DNA from: Chamaea fasciata
Taxonomy: Eukaryota; Chordata; Aves; Passeriformes; Sylviidae
Direction: 5' to 3'
DNA: 64,000 bases
Assembly: GCA_029207755.1 (NCBI GenBank)
Contig: JARCOQ010000002.1
Span: forward strand, 9,005,156 to 9,069,155
How positions within the stretch are numbered: position 1 is the first letter of the stretch; every line of letters begins with the position of its first letter. Under the pieces are notes generated by a model. The model ran no database searches. It had not been told where the DNA came from and worked only from the letters and a program-made list of their open reading frames with translations. Position numbers and translations under genes: made by a program. This document shows, piece after piece, positions 38,137 through 50,116 of this stretch.

Positions 38137-38141
<5 letters not shown>

Positions 38142-39015
38142 ACACACAGAGAATATATTTTTTAAAAAATCTACAGTTCTTTATTGTCATCCTTAGCATG
38201 TACATAATGAAAGATGCAGTGATGACAACTTAAAAAGGGCTTTTATAATCCTCTTTTGCCATTCATGCAAATAATTAAGTTTTCTCTTTGATCTGTTTTT
38301 GAGGTTTTTCCCTTTTCTTTACAGAATGGATGATTTAGATTCAAAATAGGGAACAAAAATTATCTGTTGTTCACTGGGACAGAGATTTACATTACTCACA
38401 TACCTTGAGTAAGCTTGAAAATGGAAATATTGAAGTCAAATGGAAGTGATCTTTGACTGGCTATAAGTTGTTATTTATCTCCAGGAAATTAAAAGAATTG
38501 TGACACAGAGGAAACAAGTTCTCAAATAAGCAAACCAGGAGGGGAAGAAGTGGTATCATAGAAATGAAGAGATGGGACTGCAGTTTCTTACAGCTGCTAT
38601 GAAGGAACAATGGACATGAGTTTTAAAACCATATAAAAATAATTTTTTATTACAGTAATAAAAGCATTGGAATTAAAGTAATAATCCTGTTTAATTAATT
38701 CAGTCTGAACATTCTAAAGTTAGCCACTCAATGCTTTCATTCCAACTCACCATTTCTTGAAGAACTACAGGCAGGCAAAGCAAAGCAGCTGGGCAGAATC
38801 ACCTGGAAAAAGAGACAACATTAGAGCAAGCAAAAAGAAATACTTCTGTCTAGTCATATATATAATTCTGAGCTGCTTGGGGTCTTTGAATGATGGCCTG
38901 TTCAGAGAAGCATTCTGAACACATTTCATTTTGGTTTTGTAAAACTTGTGATCACCAAATTCTTACCAGGTCCATTCAGCAGCCTGGTGCCTTCTCTCTT
39001 GAGTTTCCATTCCAT
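38137..39015. other. AT-rich spacer before the LTR
   Basis: No gene or recognised repeat was seen. A 143-codon plus frame starting at 38890 runs into the LTR and is not a gene. Confidence 0.5.
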
Positions 39016-39515
39016 TGTGGGTTAATCCTGTGTGGAGGCCAGGTGTCTCCCAAAGCCACTCTGTCACTCCTCTCAGCTGGACAGGGGAGAGAAAATATGA
39101 CAAAAGGTAGGGAGAGATCCTTCACCAGTTCCTGTCACAGGCAAAGCAGGTTTGAACCGGGGGAATTACTTTGTTACACATCAAAATCAGAGCAGGGTAA
39201 TGAGACACAAAACAAAATTTTAAAACACCTTCCCCTCATCCCTCCCTTCTTCCCAGGCTCAACTTTACTCCTTATTTGTGCATCCCCACGGTGGTGCAGG
39301 GGGATGAGGAATGAGGACTGAAGTCTCCTTGGGTGCAGGACTCCTCACTCTGCCCCCTGCTCCAGTGTGGGCTCCCTCCCATGGGATGCTGTCCTCCATT
39401 AACTTCTCCTACAGCTCCATAGTCCCCCATGGAGTCACAAGCCCTGCTCCAGCATGGGCTTCTCTCTCCAAAAGCCTGCAGGATCCCTGCCAGGAGTCTG
39501 TATTTCAGGGCATGT
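39016..39515 (-). mobile_element. Partial endogenous-retrovirus LTR, antisense, decayed
   Basis: The block is GC-richer than its surroundings and matches, from memory, an avian endogenous-retrovirus LTR family whose sense strand here is minus. The family's 3' end corresponds to the TGTGGGTT stretch at about 39017-39024. The segments CCAAAGCCACTCTGTCACTCC (39050-39070), ATCAAAATCAGAGCAGGGTAATGAGA (39180-39205), TCCCTTCTTCCCAGGCTCAAC (39242-39262) and a series of CTGCTCCAG.GTGGG / CTGCTCCAGCATGGGC repeats (39356-39460) follow in family order. The 5' half of the LTR is missing. No internal retroviral gene or second LTR is present, so it is a truncated solo-type remnant. The polyadenylation signal expected in the 39170-39185 area looks mutated. 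The exact family name was not recalled. Confidence 0.78.
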
Positions 39516-41670
39516 CATGCCAGGCACTTTTACTGTACACAGATTTTCAGTGGAGGTAAAGTATCCATTAAATGCCCAGCAACTTTTATCCTGCCATGGT
39601 CATTAAAATATCTATCAAGAAAGAAAAAGGCCTTGGATTCTACCTGGTACTTCAAAAATATCAGTAGTTAAAGCAATGAAATAAATAGAGCCTGAAGTCA
39701 GTAATACTAATATGAAATATTGGAAAGGAGAATAAGTAAGAAGCATCAAATAAGGCAGAAAATATAAATAATTTTTTATTACTATTCAGCTTTAGCATTC
39801 TCTCCAAAGACTCAAATAACAATCCATAGCTGCATATCCCATCTCATCTCCCTTGCAGGGATCTTGTTGTCGTTAAGAGTGGGGTTTTCTGCATGTATGT
39901 GCACACACCAGAGGATGCATAAAAGAGCACAAAAGATACTGTAGTGATAAAAATAGTGTAACTTGTGAAATAAAAATCAGATGTTTTGGAGGTCCTAGGT
40001 TGTTTCATTTCCTTTAGTAAATGTCTATGAAAAAAACCAAAATGTGATATGCATAATGACAGGGCAGAAGCTCTTTCGAGTTGATTAAGATAGAAAAAAT
40101 AACCAGTATAAAAGAATGGCATTGCCTGGTAACTACCCACTACGGACCGTGATTGCAAGTTAGAAAATTCCTTACTTCATGTACACACCCTAGAAGATTT
40201 TGGAGGCACTCTATGCATAGGAGATGTTTTCAGAAAGCTAACTTTTTCAATGGGTAATTGATTTAAACATAAAAAAAATCTTATTCTTTTAGAAAAAAAA
40301 TGAAAAACAGAGTGGAAGACAAAAAATCCCATGTGTCAAAAGGGTGCAACAGCAGGAGCTCAGAAGGGAAATTGCAGTACTCAAGTCTCTTCCAATTTGA
40401 CAGAATTGCAGAAGACATAAAGATGCTATCAAGCACTGATTGTGCCATTAAAAAGAGGCTGGAAAATATTGAGAATTAGTCAGGAGGAGCTCAGATTGAG
40501 ATGGCAATGTTGAAGGAGGAAAAAGCAAGACACTTAAGAACAGAAGATAAACAGGGCAGAAAATGGAATAACCTATCAAAATGATTACTTAATAATGGCA
40601 ATTAAACTTTCAATGAGATGAGACTGTGCCACTAAATTAGGAGCAGAGCAGCAGCTAATAAATTCTAAACCGTGTGCTGTCCAAGCAGCTGAGCTATTTG
40701 ATACATTTCTCCACAATGACAATTAGAGTTACTGTAACTTACAGCATAATTGAAACAAGTCCAAGATCCCAAGCTCGCACGTGATCAGGTCACAATCCTT
40801 AAATTTTAGTACACAGAACCTGCAGGTTCTGGATGCCCTAAGGCCAGACCTCCAGCTGCTCTGAGGGATAGGATGTGAGTTACAGCAACAGAAGATGTTG
40901 ATTATAGGAGAGAGGAGGTCCAGGAAGGATCTGTTGCACCAGAGAGAGATTTTCATGGACACCACAGATGTCTGTGCTCCTCAGAAGCAAACAGTCTATT
41001 AGCTTTCATAACTGCTTTCATAACTATGAACACCACCCACTGGAAATCACACTCCACAAGCCTTCCAAGAACCCAGAACATTATCAGAAAGAAAATTATC
41101 AGAATACTTTTTAGTAGTTCTCTCACTGTCACATAGCAGATTTAGTCAGCCATAGCCTTGTTCCCTGTTCCTGCCCCACTACACTTCATAAAGTGAAAAA
41201 ATCTCTGCATTTTGATCTGTGATGATTAGGAATTAGAAAAAGTCTACATTTTAATCACATCTCCTATAATTCCCTGCCTCCTTTTAAGCTATTTATAACT
41301 TCCTGTCTTCTGATATGTTTTGTGGTAAACAATGAATCAGAAAGAAGTTAAAAGCAAAAACTACACACAGTTGCATTTGAGTTACAAGGATTATCCACCT
41401 GTTTGTTTTTGATTGCATGTACAATTGCAGTTCAGTTTCTCCTCTGCTCAGTGACCAAGTTACATGAATGGACCAATACTATTTTTAGGTATTTATATTG
41501 TTAGATGACCCATGGAAAGAAGATAGTTGATTATATTTCAGCTAATGATTGAAAATAACAAAAATGTGTTATTGTAAATAATATTAATGCTTCTTTGAAT
41601 GTATTGTCTTTGTATCTGGATATAAAAAAAATTTACTGCAAGTAAAGGAAACCCATTTGCTTTTATGTGT
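39516..41670. other. AT-rich non-coding DNA
   Basis: No gene is supported. The only structured element noticed is the palindrome at 40814-40831. Confidence 0.5.
40814..40831. repeat. Perfect 18-bp palindrome
   Basis: CAGAACCTGCAGGTTCTG equals its own reverse complement with no spacer. The outer AGAAC/GTTCT half-sites resemble a steroid-receptor inverted repeat, but the 3-base spacer of that motif is absent (the spacing differs by one), so binding is not claimed. Confidence 0.95.
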
Positions 41671-41738
41671 TTGGGGTTTTTTTTTTTTTTTTTTTTTTTT
41701 GTTTTTTTTTTTTTTTTGTTGGTTTTTTTTTTTTTTTT
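41671..41738. repeat. T-rich homopolymer tract
   Basis: T24, T16 and T16-18 runs are separated by G, GTTGG. The Lys-rich 75-codon minus frame through it is an artefact. Confidence 0.92.
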
Positions 41739-44700
41739 GAAACACCATACAGCACTATCCAACAATGATTAGAATCTTCCACTGAAAAGCTCTTGATAAA
41801 AATGAAAAATTACAAGTTCAGTAAAGACCATGCTGATGTCCTATGTGTACTTGGTTCTCTTATGTCTTTACTTTTAAGATCAAAAATCTATCCACTTAAT
41901 CTGATGTATAAAAATGCTCACTTATATGAGATCAGCTTTCTTTTTCTTTCCTCTTATGTCACATGGTGTGGAAAACAAAACAACAACAAAAAATATCCTT
42001 CAGTTAACACCAGGCTGTGAAAAGTCAAAGAGCAATGCTTCAACTATGTTGTGAAGGAATTGGTTTGAATCTTTAATGCATTTTGAAGTCTTCTAACCTG
42101 ACTTTATAAACCCAAAACTAACAATGCTGTAATTCACAGAAACTGTGATCCTAGGATATATCCCTTATTTTTCTCCCCTAAAGTTTGTCTAAACACTGTT
42201 CAAGTATGTTACTTCATGAAAGTGACTATCTTAAAATAGTCACTTTAAACCAGAATAAGTCCTCATTCTCCCTTCAGACTTCTCCTTTAATTATTTGTAC
42301 CAAAAGGAAGAAATGACACTGGTAAACACTGGCTGTTTTCTTTTTTATTTTTTTCAGCGAAAGCAGCAGCAAAGAGAACAACCTCTCAAAATCAACCAAC
42401 CATCCAAATATGAATCCCCATCCCACTACATAGTCAAATGCCATTACTAGACACATATATCTTAGAATTTGGGAGGGGTTAGAGTATTGATTCATGACAA
42501 ATCACATGGAACACTCACTCACTAAATATTTATTTTGAGTCTGTGTAACTCATGTCATAAGGTGATATATCCTTTGAGCTTGTTATACCACTGCTTACCC
42601 CAGAAAGGAGAGGATAATTTAATCTCCAATTCTTATTGAGTAAAGTATTTTTTGAATGTATTTGCTATTTATTAAACTCCACAATGAACCCTGAGAAATA
42701 CAAGTAATTTTCCCATTTAAGAAATTAAGGATGTAGGATGCAATCTTTTTTTCCCTTTACTGAACACACAACTCTGCACTGGCCCGATGGAAATCAGTAA
42801 CTCTCCCTCATCAGTGGGAGTTAACCCAGATGACAAAGGTCCATCTGCATTTTAATATTTTGATATCTGGGAACAGTACCCGTGCTGGTGAAAATCCCAG
42901 ATTTTGGGGGTTTTAAACAGTCCCTTTATACGATTCTATTTAAAATGGTTTTCCCTCTTGTTGAGACCAAACAAGAATTGTCAGTGCAGCTCATCTTCCC
43001 TACAGATGTCCAACTTTCATTCTAGCAGAACTATTTTCTCTCTGACTGCACTTGAATTGGCTGAAATAGGGCACAACTAATACTCAGCCTCATCAAACTC
43101 AAAAAGAACCCCCAAAACCCAGAACAAGACGACCAGACATCCACCCATCGCAACTACATTCCCAAACTGGTTTACATCTCTCCTGTGGAGTGTGTATTGC
43201 AAGACTGAATTTCATAAAAGACCAGTAGCTTCTCTCTAGCACAATCACATTTTTGATCTGCATCTGCAAGGAATAATCACCCTGGACTTCTATTTTTAGT
43301 TAAAATACCTGCAGTACTTTGCAGTTTTCAACTGAAGCTATAGAGGAGCAGCCATGATCTTCCCCTTCCTCCTTGTCCCATGATATTTGCTGTGGTTGCT
43401 GCTGTGATAACCCTGCTAGACAACTTGTTATTTTCCTCACAGGAAATCCCCAGGGCAATGCCAGATTACACAGCCATTACCCTGATACCAGATTATCAGT
43501 TCAAATCACTTTTCAATTCCTTGTCCTTAAAACTTTCTTTCCTGTTCATACCATGTGGCAAAAGGAACTTCTGCTTTCCATTAGGAAAGCTGAGACTGAT
43601 GAAGCTGGCAGACTGAGAAAAGAAAAAAAAAAAAAAAGGAAAGTAGCTAAGGTGGACTCCAGATACTGCTGATCCCTTGGCCTCTCTCTGAAAAGTCAAA
43701 AAGTATGAGTATTATAGTGAGTACACTATTCTATCTTGGAACAGAGATATTAAAGTACTTATTTTATAGTTCTATTCTCATTCCATTTTCCTTTCAATCT
43801 AGAAATCATACATTCATTTGACCAAAACCTGAACAAGAGGAAAACAGTTCAGTTATGTTAGTAACCTTGTCCTGCATTGGAAAAATCCTTTAGTTTCCAT
43901 GTTGTTTAACTGGATGAAAGAGTAACCACCACACACCTGAGCACTGTAAGCACAATGATATTTCCTCCAGTTCCTCTGCTTGACCTGCTTTGTTAGGAAA
44001 CTCTGTACGTGATAGATATTTTAAACAGAAACATATAAATAAATAGAATTACATTTTGCTTAAAAGGAAAGAATATTAAGGCTGCAGGTATAACATAAAT
44101 CTGAAGCTATGAAATTACAAATTTTGCACTTTAAAACTCCTTTAAGCAATCAAATATGCAGAGAGGCTTTCAGAATTAGGCAGCTAAAGGATGTGCAAAG
44201 AATATGGACTTACTCAGACTAAGGTCGTTGCAGTTCTGCACTAAAATAAGAGAGTTCATCAGAACTTTCTGTAAGCAAATAATTCTTCTGATTTTGCAGG
44301 TGGAGTGCTCCACACACACTGAGACCAGGCTCCCAATCTGCAGAAGCAACATCCTGAAACCATAAAACATATTCCAGGCTCACCCCATGGAAAGGAACAT
44401 GCATAGATCTCCTCAGCTACCTCAGTGCTTACTAAATGGGAAAGAACAAAAATCAATAGCAAGAGAAACTGCGTTTTCTGGTTTCAAAGTGCTGCAAGTA
44501 ATGCAGAAGAAAAAACTGTTGAAAGTAAAGCAACCAGGAGCGTCCTTCCCACAGAGAAGTTACTTTTGTTTAACATTTGCATTGGTGATTTATGTTGATG
44601 TGGCTATGGCTCAGAGTAGTGGACTAATCTGGAATACTGATGAAAACTGCCCACTATTAACAAGAGCTAGATGCATTATCATAATCTCCCTGTCTGCAAG

Positions 44701-45222
44701 AGACCTAAGAGATAATTATGAATATTTGAGCGGGATAAGGATTTTAACAAGTAGTAATGACCTCATAATTCATTGCTGAAGAAAAGCCACAGATTCCTTT
44801 AATTAGTGTTTTTCTCACAATCTGCCTCTTAAATTCAGGGAACAATGGGGAAACTCTTATGAAGCTTCTAAGTTCTGGCATAGAGAATTTGCAACCATGA
44901 CTTTGCCACTTTTGATGAATGGAAACATTATTGACAGCTTATATTTCAGATTTCTGTTTTTCTCTTACGACTTGCTCAGTACTTCTACTTTCAGTACCAC
45001 TTCAGTATCACCTGAGCAGTTACAGTTTGATGAAAGACTATTTTTAAAGTATTTAATAGAATTATTTAAATGCAATACACAAATTTCACAAAGAAATGAA
45101 GCAATTCATCACTCTAAGACAGATGTACCCTTCATTTTATGTGGACCTAGAAGATGTGCTTTGTTTTTACTACTAGGTTATTTGATTTTCCATTAGCTTT
45201 ATATGCTGCAGCATGTAGTTCT
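41739..45222. other. AT-rich non-coding DNA with one low-stop stretch
   Basis: A hairpin with 11-bp perfect arms (AAAGTGACTAT/ATAGTCACTTT, loop 6) is at 42219-42246. From 44366 to 45196 one plus frame has only two stops; this is discussed as a finding. No known gene was recognised. Confidence 0.5.
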
Positions 45223-45429
45223 CCCAAAAATAAAACCCAAAAAAACCCCCCCACAAACAAAAACCAAACCAAACCAAACCAAAACAAAACAACAAAAAAA
45301 ATCCCAGACACTGAAGTTTTTGTGGGGTTTTTGTTGTTGTTGTTTTTGGTTTTGGTTTGGGTTTTTTTAGGGTTTTTTTGTTGTTGTTTTCTTGTTGTTG
45401 TTGTTGTTGTTGTTGTTTGGGGTTTTTTT
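45223..45429. repeat. A/C tract followed by T/G tract, inverted pair
   Basis: An A/C-rich arm (about 45223-45305, with CCAAA and AACAA units) is followed after about 10 bases by a T/G-rich arm (about 45315-45429, with GTT repeats). CCAAACCAAAC-type sequence at 45264-45285 is near-complementary to TTGGTTTTGGTTTGG at 45346-45360. The two tracts can pair into a long imperfect hairpin. Confidence 0.88.
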
Positions 45430-45480
45430 CTATTATGATGGTTTAAATATTAGTGAATGCTGTAGAAGGGTGCTGGGACA

Positions 45481-45591
45481 AAAAAAAAAAAAAAAAAGAA
45501 TCCATCACATGAGCAAAACACAATCAGAGCCAAATTCAAAGCCAAGACATTGAAGAGAAGAGCCTTGTACAGAGAGTGGAATGATTTTAAA
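45481..45591 (+). repeat. Unrecognised second repeat family, copy 1, with poly-A edge
   Basis: An A17 run is followed from 45498 by a block that aligns to 47600-47688. By hand count 72 of 89 aligned positions match (about 81%) with one 5-base gap; 14 of the 17 differences are transitions. Shared landmarks are ATCAC, CAAAT TCAA, GACATTGAAG and ATGATTTTAAA. The A run marks the same edge in both copies. The family was not recognised. Confidence 0.85.
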
Positions 45592-47590
45592 CAGTGCAAA
45601 CCATTTTTGGATTATCTCTCATAATGTTGGCCTTCAACACGTTTCCAGTTGTTTTTGTTTACCACTTCAGAATAGGACATTTCTGAGGAAAGAGTAGTTA
45701 TTTTCTTTGTCTCTGGCCAGAGGACAGTTTCTGTCCTGGCATTAATGTTTGGGTTCTGAGTCCAAAATGAGCCGTGCTAGTGGTTAGGCTACAGATCAAC
45801 TTCAGGCAATAACTGTCCAACTCTGATCAAACTGATATAAAAAAAAAAAGAAAATGTGAGGTTTTGGGGTCAATTCCTTTTCCTTACAATGTGCATCTAT
45901 AGCCTAATGGTATTTTCATGTTGTTTCAGTATTTCTTACATTGGTTCAAACTCCCAGCTCCAAACACGCTTTCAAGTATTTCCCATGTCTTTCTCATCAT
46001 TTATTGATCTTCTGATTATCTAAATATCAAGGAAAAAAAAAATCACTCTTGAAATGATGAGCAACATATTGCCATAACATAATTTAGAAATTAGGCCTTT
46101 ACTAGGAATCATATGAGAAACCCTCAGATTTTCTGTGGAACCTTTGCTCATTCACAAGTCCTTTTGTATAAGTGAACAATTATGGGCCTCAGCACTGGCT
46201 CCCCACAGCTCTGGTTCCACCGTTGCTCTAATAATCAAGGCTCAGCTTTCCTCTTATTTTTCCCTTACCTGTGACTTCCAAAAGCTGTGAGGCCCAGGCT
46301 GCAAGGAGTGTGGAATGTCAAAAGCAGATAAGTGTTCCCACACAGCATGTGTTCACAGAGAGGTACCCTGTTATACAAACACCCTATTTTTAGCCAGGAG
46401 CTGGTTCCCTTAGTGTGGTGTAAGTGAATTAGGAATACATTTAAAGTTACCAAAATAAGGCTCTCACTACTTGTACTGATCTACGTTCTGAAAAAGAATA
46501 ATTGCATTTAAAACCATAAGCAATAGTATTTCATATCGTAAATAACAAGAGTAATGAAATCCCTACATAGGAATTCTATTTTATTCAATTCTATTGACAT
46601 TCACACTGTTGTATTGGAATGGAAAAAATGTTACACCATCCCTAGGTAGCATTTTAACACATTCTAGGGGAAAAAAGATAAAAGGCAAGTGTATCGGTTT
46701 GACTGTGTTAGTAGAATTATTGTGAATGTAATTCAGGATCAAATTAATTAAGATACTACAAGCAAATAAAACAAGCCCTCTGCTAAATATGAGATTTAAA
46801 GATTTATTGCGGGCCGAGATAAAAATTCCTCTCTGTAGAAATGCAGTTTTGTTTTCTTCCTAATTTTAGCCCAGGCAAGGAGATCATGCCTTCCAAGAGT
46901 CAGGGAAAAAACACACAAAAATCTTAAAGGTAAGGCTGATTTTTGAAAAGAGTATAACAGCATTTCAGTAGAAATCTGGATCTTTGACCTAACTAATAGT
47001 TTGCCTAAATGGTCACATGTGCAACAATAAATATGCTTTAGAGAGAAGGATATGTTACTGGTAAAATTGTGGTCTTATAGCAATACCAATTCACTGATAT
47101 TATCATCATAAGGTTGATCACACATTTTAGTAAGATATCATCCCTGTTATTTGAGCTGAAGAACTTGAAATTCAGAATGATACTCATCAGGAGAGAAATA
47201 TTTATCAAGCTTGCAGGAAAGCTGTTTAAGTAGTCTTTCCCTCTTTTCCCCACGGTAATATTACTACCATGCAGCACTTGCAAGATGAATTTTTGCATCT
47301 AAACCAATATATTTTTATGTCCAGGTTATAATTCATGAGTGGAAGGTATTTAAGGCCAATGAGACAACACATAATTAAAACAATATGGCAGAAAATAGCA
47401 TGAATGTGCAAGCTACTGTATGAGGACAAGAGCATTGGTACTTAATGTAGTGAGAGAGTCATAATACCACAAAACTACACTTTGCAAGAGTTTTGTGCAT
47501 TGAAGATGTGTTAAATAGAAGGTACCAAAGGATTGCAACTCTTCAGATTCATTTTAGGCTTGTCTTTATACACAGAAATATTTCAAATAT
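45592..47590. other. AT-rich spacer between the two repeat copies
   Basis: No gene or known repeat was seen. An A11 run lies near 45839. Confidence 0.5.
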
Positions 47591-47688
47591 AAAAAAAAAG
47601 AATCTATCACGTGAACGAAACACATTCAAAGCCAAATTCAACATCATGACATTGAAGGGCTTTGTGTAGAGGGTGAGATGATTTTAAA
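47591..47688 (+). repeat. Unrecognised second repeat family, copy 2
   Basis: This is the partner of 45481-45591, same orientation, 2.1 kb downstream, with an A9 run at the same left edge. The sequences outside the aligned block do not obviously match, so it is a short dispersed element or a small local duplication rather than a long segmental one. Confidence 0.85.
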
Positions 47689-47938
47689 AATAAATTAACC
47701 ACCAATGTCTCTGATTTGTGACAGTGCCTCAAACTTCACTAAACAGCCAAATCAGGTGTGTGATATAACCAAAGCAGACCTCACTGCTTTAAGATTAATG
47801 TTGGACCGAAAAAAACTTTCTGTTTTTCAAGTATTTGTATACTATAGATACTATATGACTTCCCAGGGTCAGAGTTTTCATGCCAATAAGTAATAGGAGT
47901 AATTTTCTGTGAATTTCATACCAATGACTGCAAAATAA

Positions 47939-47941
<3 letters not shown>

Positions 47942-47969
<28 letters not shown>
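47942..47969. repeat. Poly-T run of 28
   Basis: Twenty-eight consecutive T, flanked by an AATAAAGC sequence on the left. Confidence 0.95.
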
Positions 47970-50035
47970 GTGTCTTAATTCAGAGTGAGAAACCTCAAGC
48001 CTACATTTTCCTCAAAATTTTATGAGCACAGTTCACAAACTCTGAGGAAAAAAAGTCACAACCCTTTTTTCCTTGCAATTATTCTTACTTATTATAGAGA
48101 ATTAGCATACTACAGTATAAAAATAAAATGTGCAGCAAGTCTCTCATTCACTCTTTATGGGGAATTTCAAATATGCCTCATTGCATTTATGATTTACAAA
48201 TGAAATACAGCCAAGAAGTCCCTCATGGTGTACATTATTTGTCACTCACAGTGACAAATAGGTTTGGTCTGTCATCACCCAGTGTGGTGACAAATGGGTT
48301 CCTGAAAATCTTTGAGACAACTGAAGTGCCAGGGAGCAGTGCTGAAATTTTTTGCAGTCAAGAGAAATCCATATGCTTGCCCCTGCTGAAAGCAGCTCAT
48401 ATTTGCAATTTAAAAAAAAAAAAAAAATTAAAAAGCCTTTAGTTGAATCATTCCATTGGAATTAAATTTTTATAATTTTAAGATATTCCAAACTTTGCCT
48501 TCTTTTTTTTTTTTTTTTTTTTTATCCCAGAACATGTTTCTGACATTTGTTCTGTTGTAGGCATACATCAAATACACCCATCTTCAAAAATGTTTTTAGG
48601 GCAGCTCCATCCCTGTGGGAGAGGTACAGAATGGAAGCTTACAGAATAAAAACCAAAGCAAATTTAAATTTCTTTTCAAACAATGAAATGTCTAAAGAGC
48701 CTCATGATGATACTCATAAAGAAAATACTTTAAAAAAATGGAGATATGGATTTGCTTGGAAAACAAAAGACACATTAATTTATACAACTTACTTGGAAAA
48801 ATATTTCTACAATATGATCTATTAGCAGCAGCTTTCCAGCAAAGTCTCTGAAACATCACTACTTCAGAAAAATATTTCAGAGACAAGATTTGATTATTTC
48901 TACTGCAAAGACAAATTGAGCTTCTTGTGCTTCCTGAATAAAACACCATTTCAAGAAAAGCTATTGGATTTTAATTGTTTCATATCCAACTACAATGCTG
49001 TTTTGAATAACCTGTAAATATTTTTATTCTGCCCATAAACAGTTAAAAGAGACACTCACTTATCTGATACTTTCTACTGTGATTTTCTGGTAGATGAAAA
49101 ACACTCAGTTATTTAAAAATGTGAGACTGATTAGATAGTCATAAAATGATTGAACTAATGAATAATAGTTTGCTTTAAAGAGCAATTTCAGAGTTATGTG
49201 GTTTGCTTTGAAGAATCTCCACAGGTCATCCCCATCCTCAAAAAGCATGGAAACACCTAAAAACACACAAATGTTTGCCTACACTTAGAAGCTGCACCAG
49301 TTAATCTACCTTTATTTGGCATTACAATTTTAAATTTCTATATTTTGTACTAGTTTTTTTCCAAATTGCAACAAGGTTTCAGCACTTTAGTTTTAGCTAG
49401 GTTTCTGGACCTTTTCAAAAATCCTTCTCTATTCTGCAATAAAAATGCAGGGTCCTACTGCACAGTGAAATAGATGGATTCAACAAGAAGGGAATAATCC
49501 AAACAGTAGGTTTAGTCTTCTGGAGATACTAAAATAAAAGTGTGATGGTATTCTGATTTTTTTACTATTTTTTTTTTAAAAAAAAGGTTTGTTCTCAGTG
49601 AGGTGTTTTCTTTTTTTTTTAATTGCAATTTCCATTTAAAACTTCCTGAGTTTTCATCCCAATTTAGAAATTTATTATCTCTAGGACATCTTTTTGCCTC
49701 TGCCTGGAGAACTGAAGCACACTAATACAAGCCAGGACATGGAACAGAGAATAAACTCTGCCACAGAGACACCTGGAAAGAGTCAGAGAAAACTCCTCCA
49801 TCACCTCCCCAATACCAAAGTCACTATCTCAAATCCCAGCTTTACAACCACAGCAGACTTTATAAATCATAAAAACCTCACAGTGTCCCAGGCAGGTAAC
49901 ACTGAAACAAGAGGAGTTTACTTGCCATCATCCCCTAATGCAATTCTTGTGACTTTCACACATTTTTGTTAACCTGTTCATCAGCATTCATCAAGAATTT
50001 ACATTTTCTGCCAACAAAATGGATTCCTCCCCCAG
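47970..50035. other. AT-rich non-coding DNA
   Basis: No gene is supported. A 104-codon frame (48128-48442) and a 92-codon frame (49694-49972) encode nothing recognised. A T21 run is at 48503-48523 and an A run near 48412-48427. Confidence 0.5.
48236..48260. repeat. Perfect inverted repeat, 11-bp arms, 3-base loop
   Basis: TATTTGTCACT and AGTGACAAATA flank CAC. A third related sequence, GTGACAAATGGG, follows at about 48287-48298. Confidence 0.93.
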
Positions 50036-50060
50036 GGTTTTTTTTGGGGTTTTTTGGTGT

Positions 50061-50116
<56 letters not shown>
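50036..50116. repeat. T/G tract ending in poly-T of 54
   Basis: GGG and GGGG runs between T runs are followed by 54 consecutive T (50063-50116), the longest homopolymer in the window. Confidence 0.95.

Noticed and set aside
38890..39321. 143-codon plus frame
   Set aside because: It overlaps the LTR remnant, which is non-coding and in the opposite sense.
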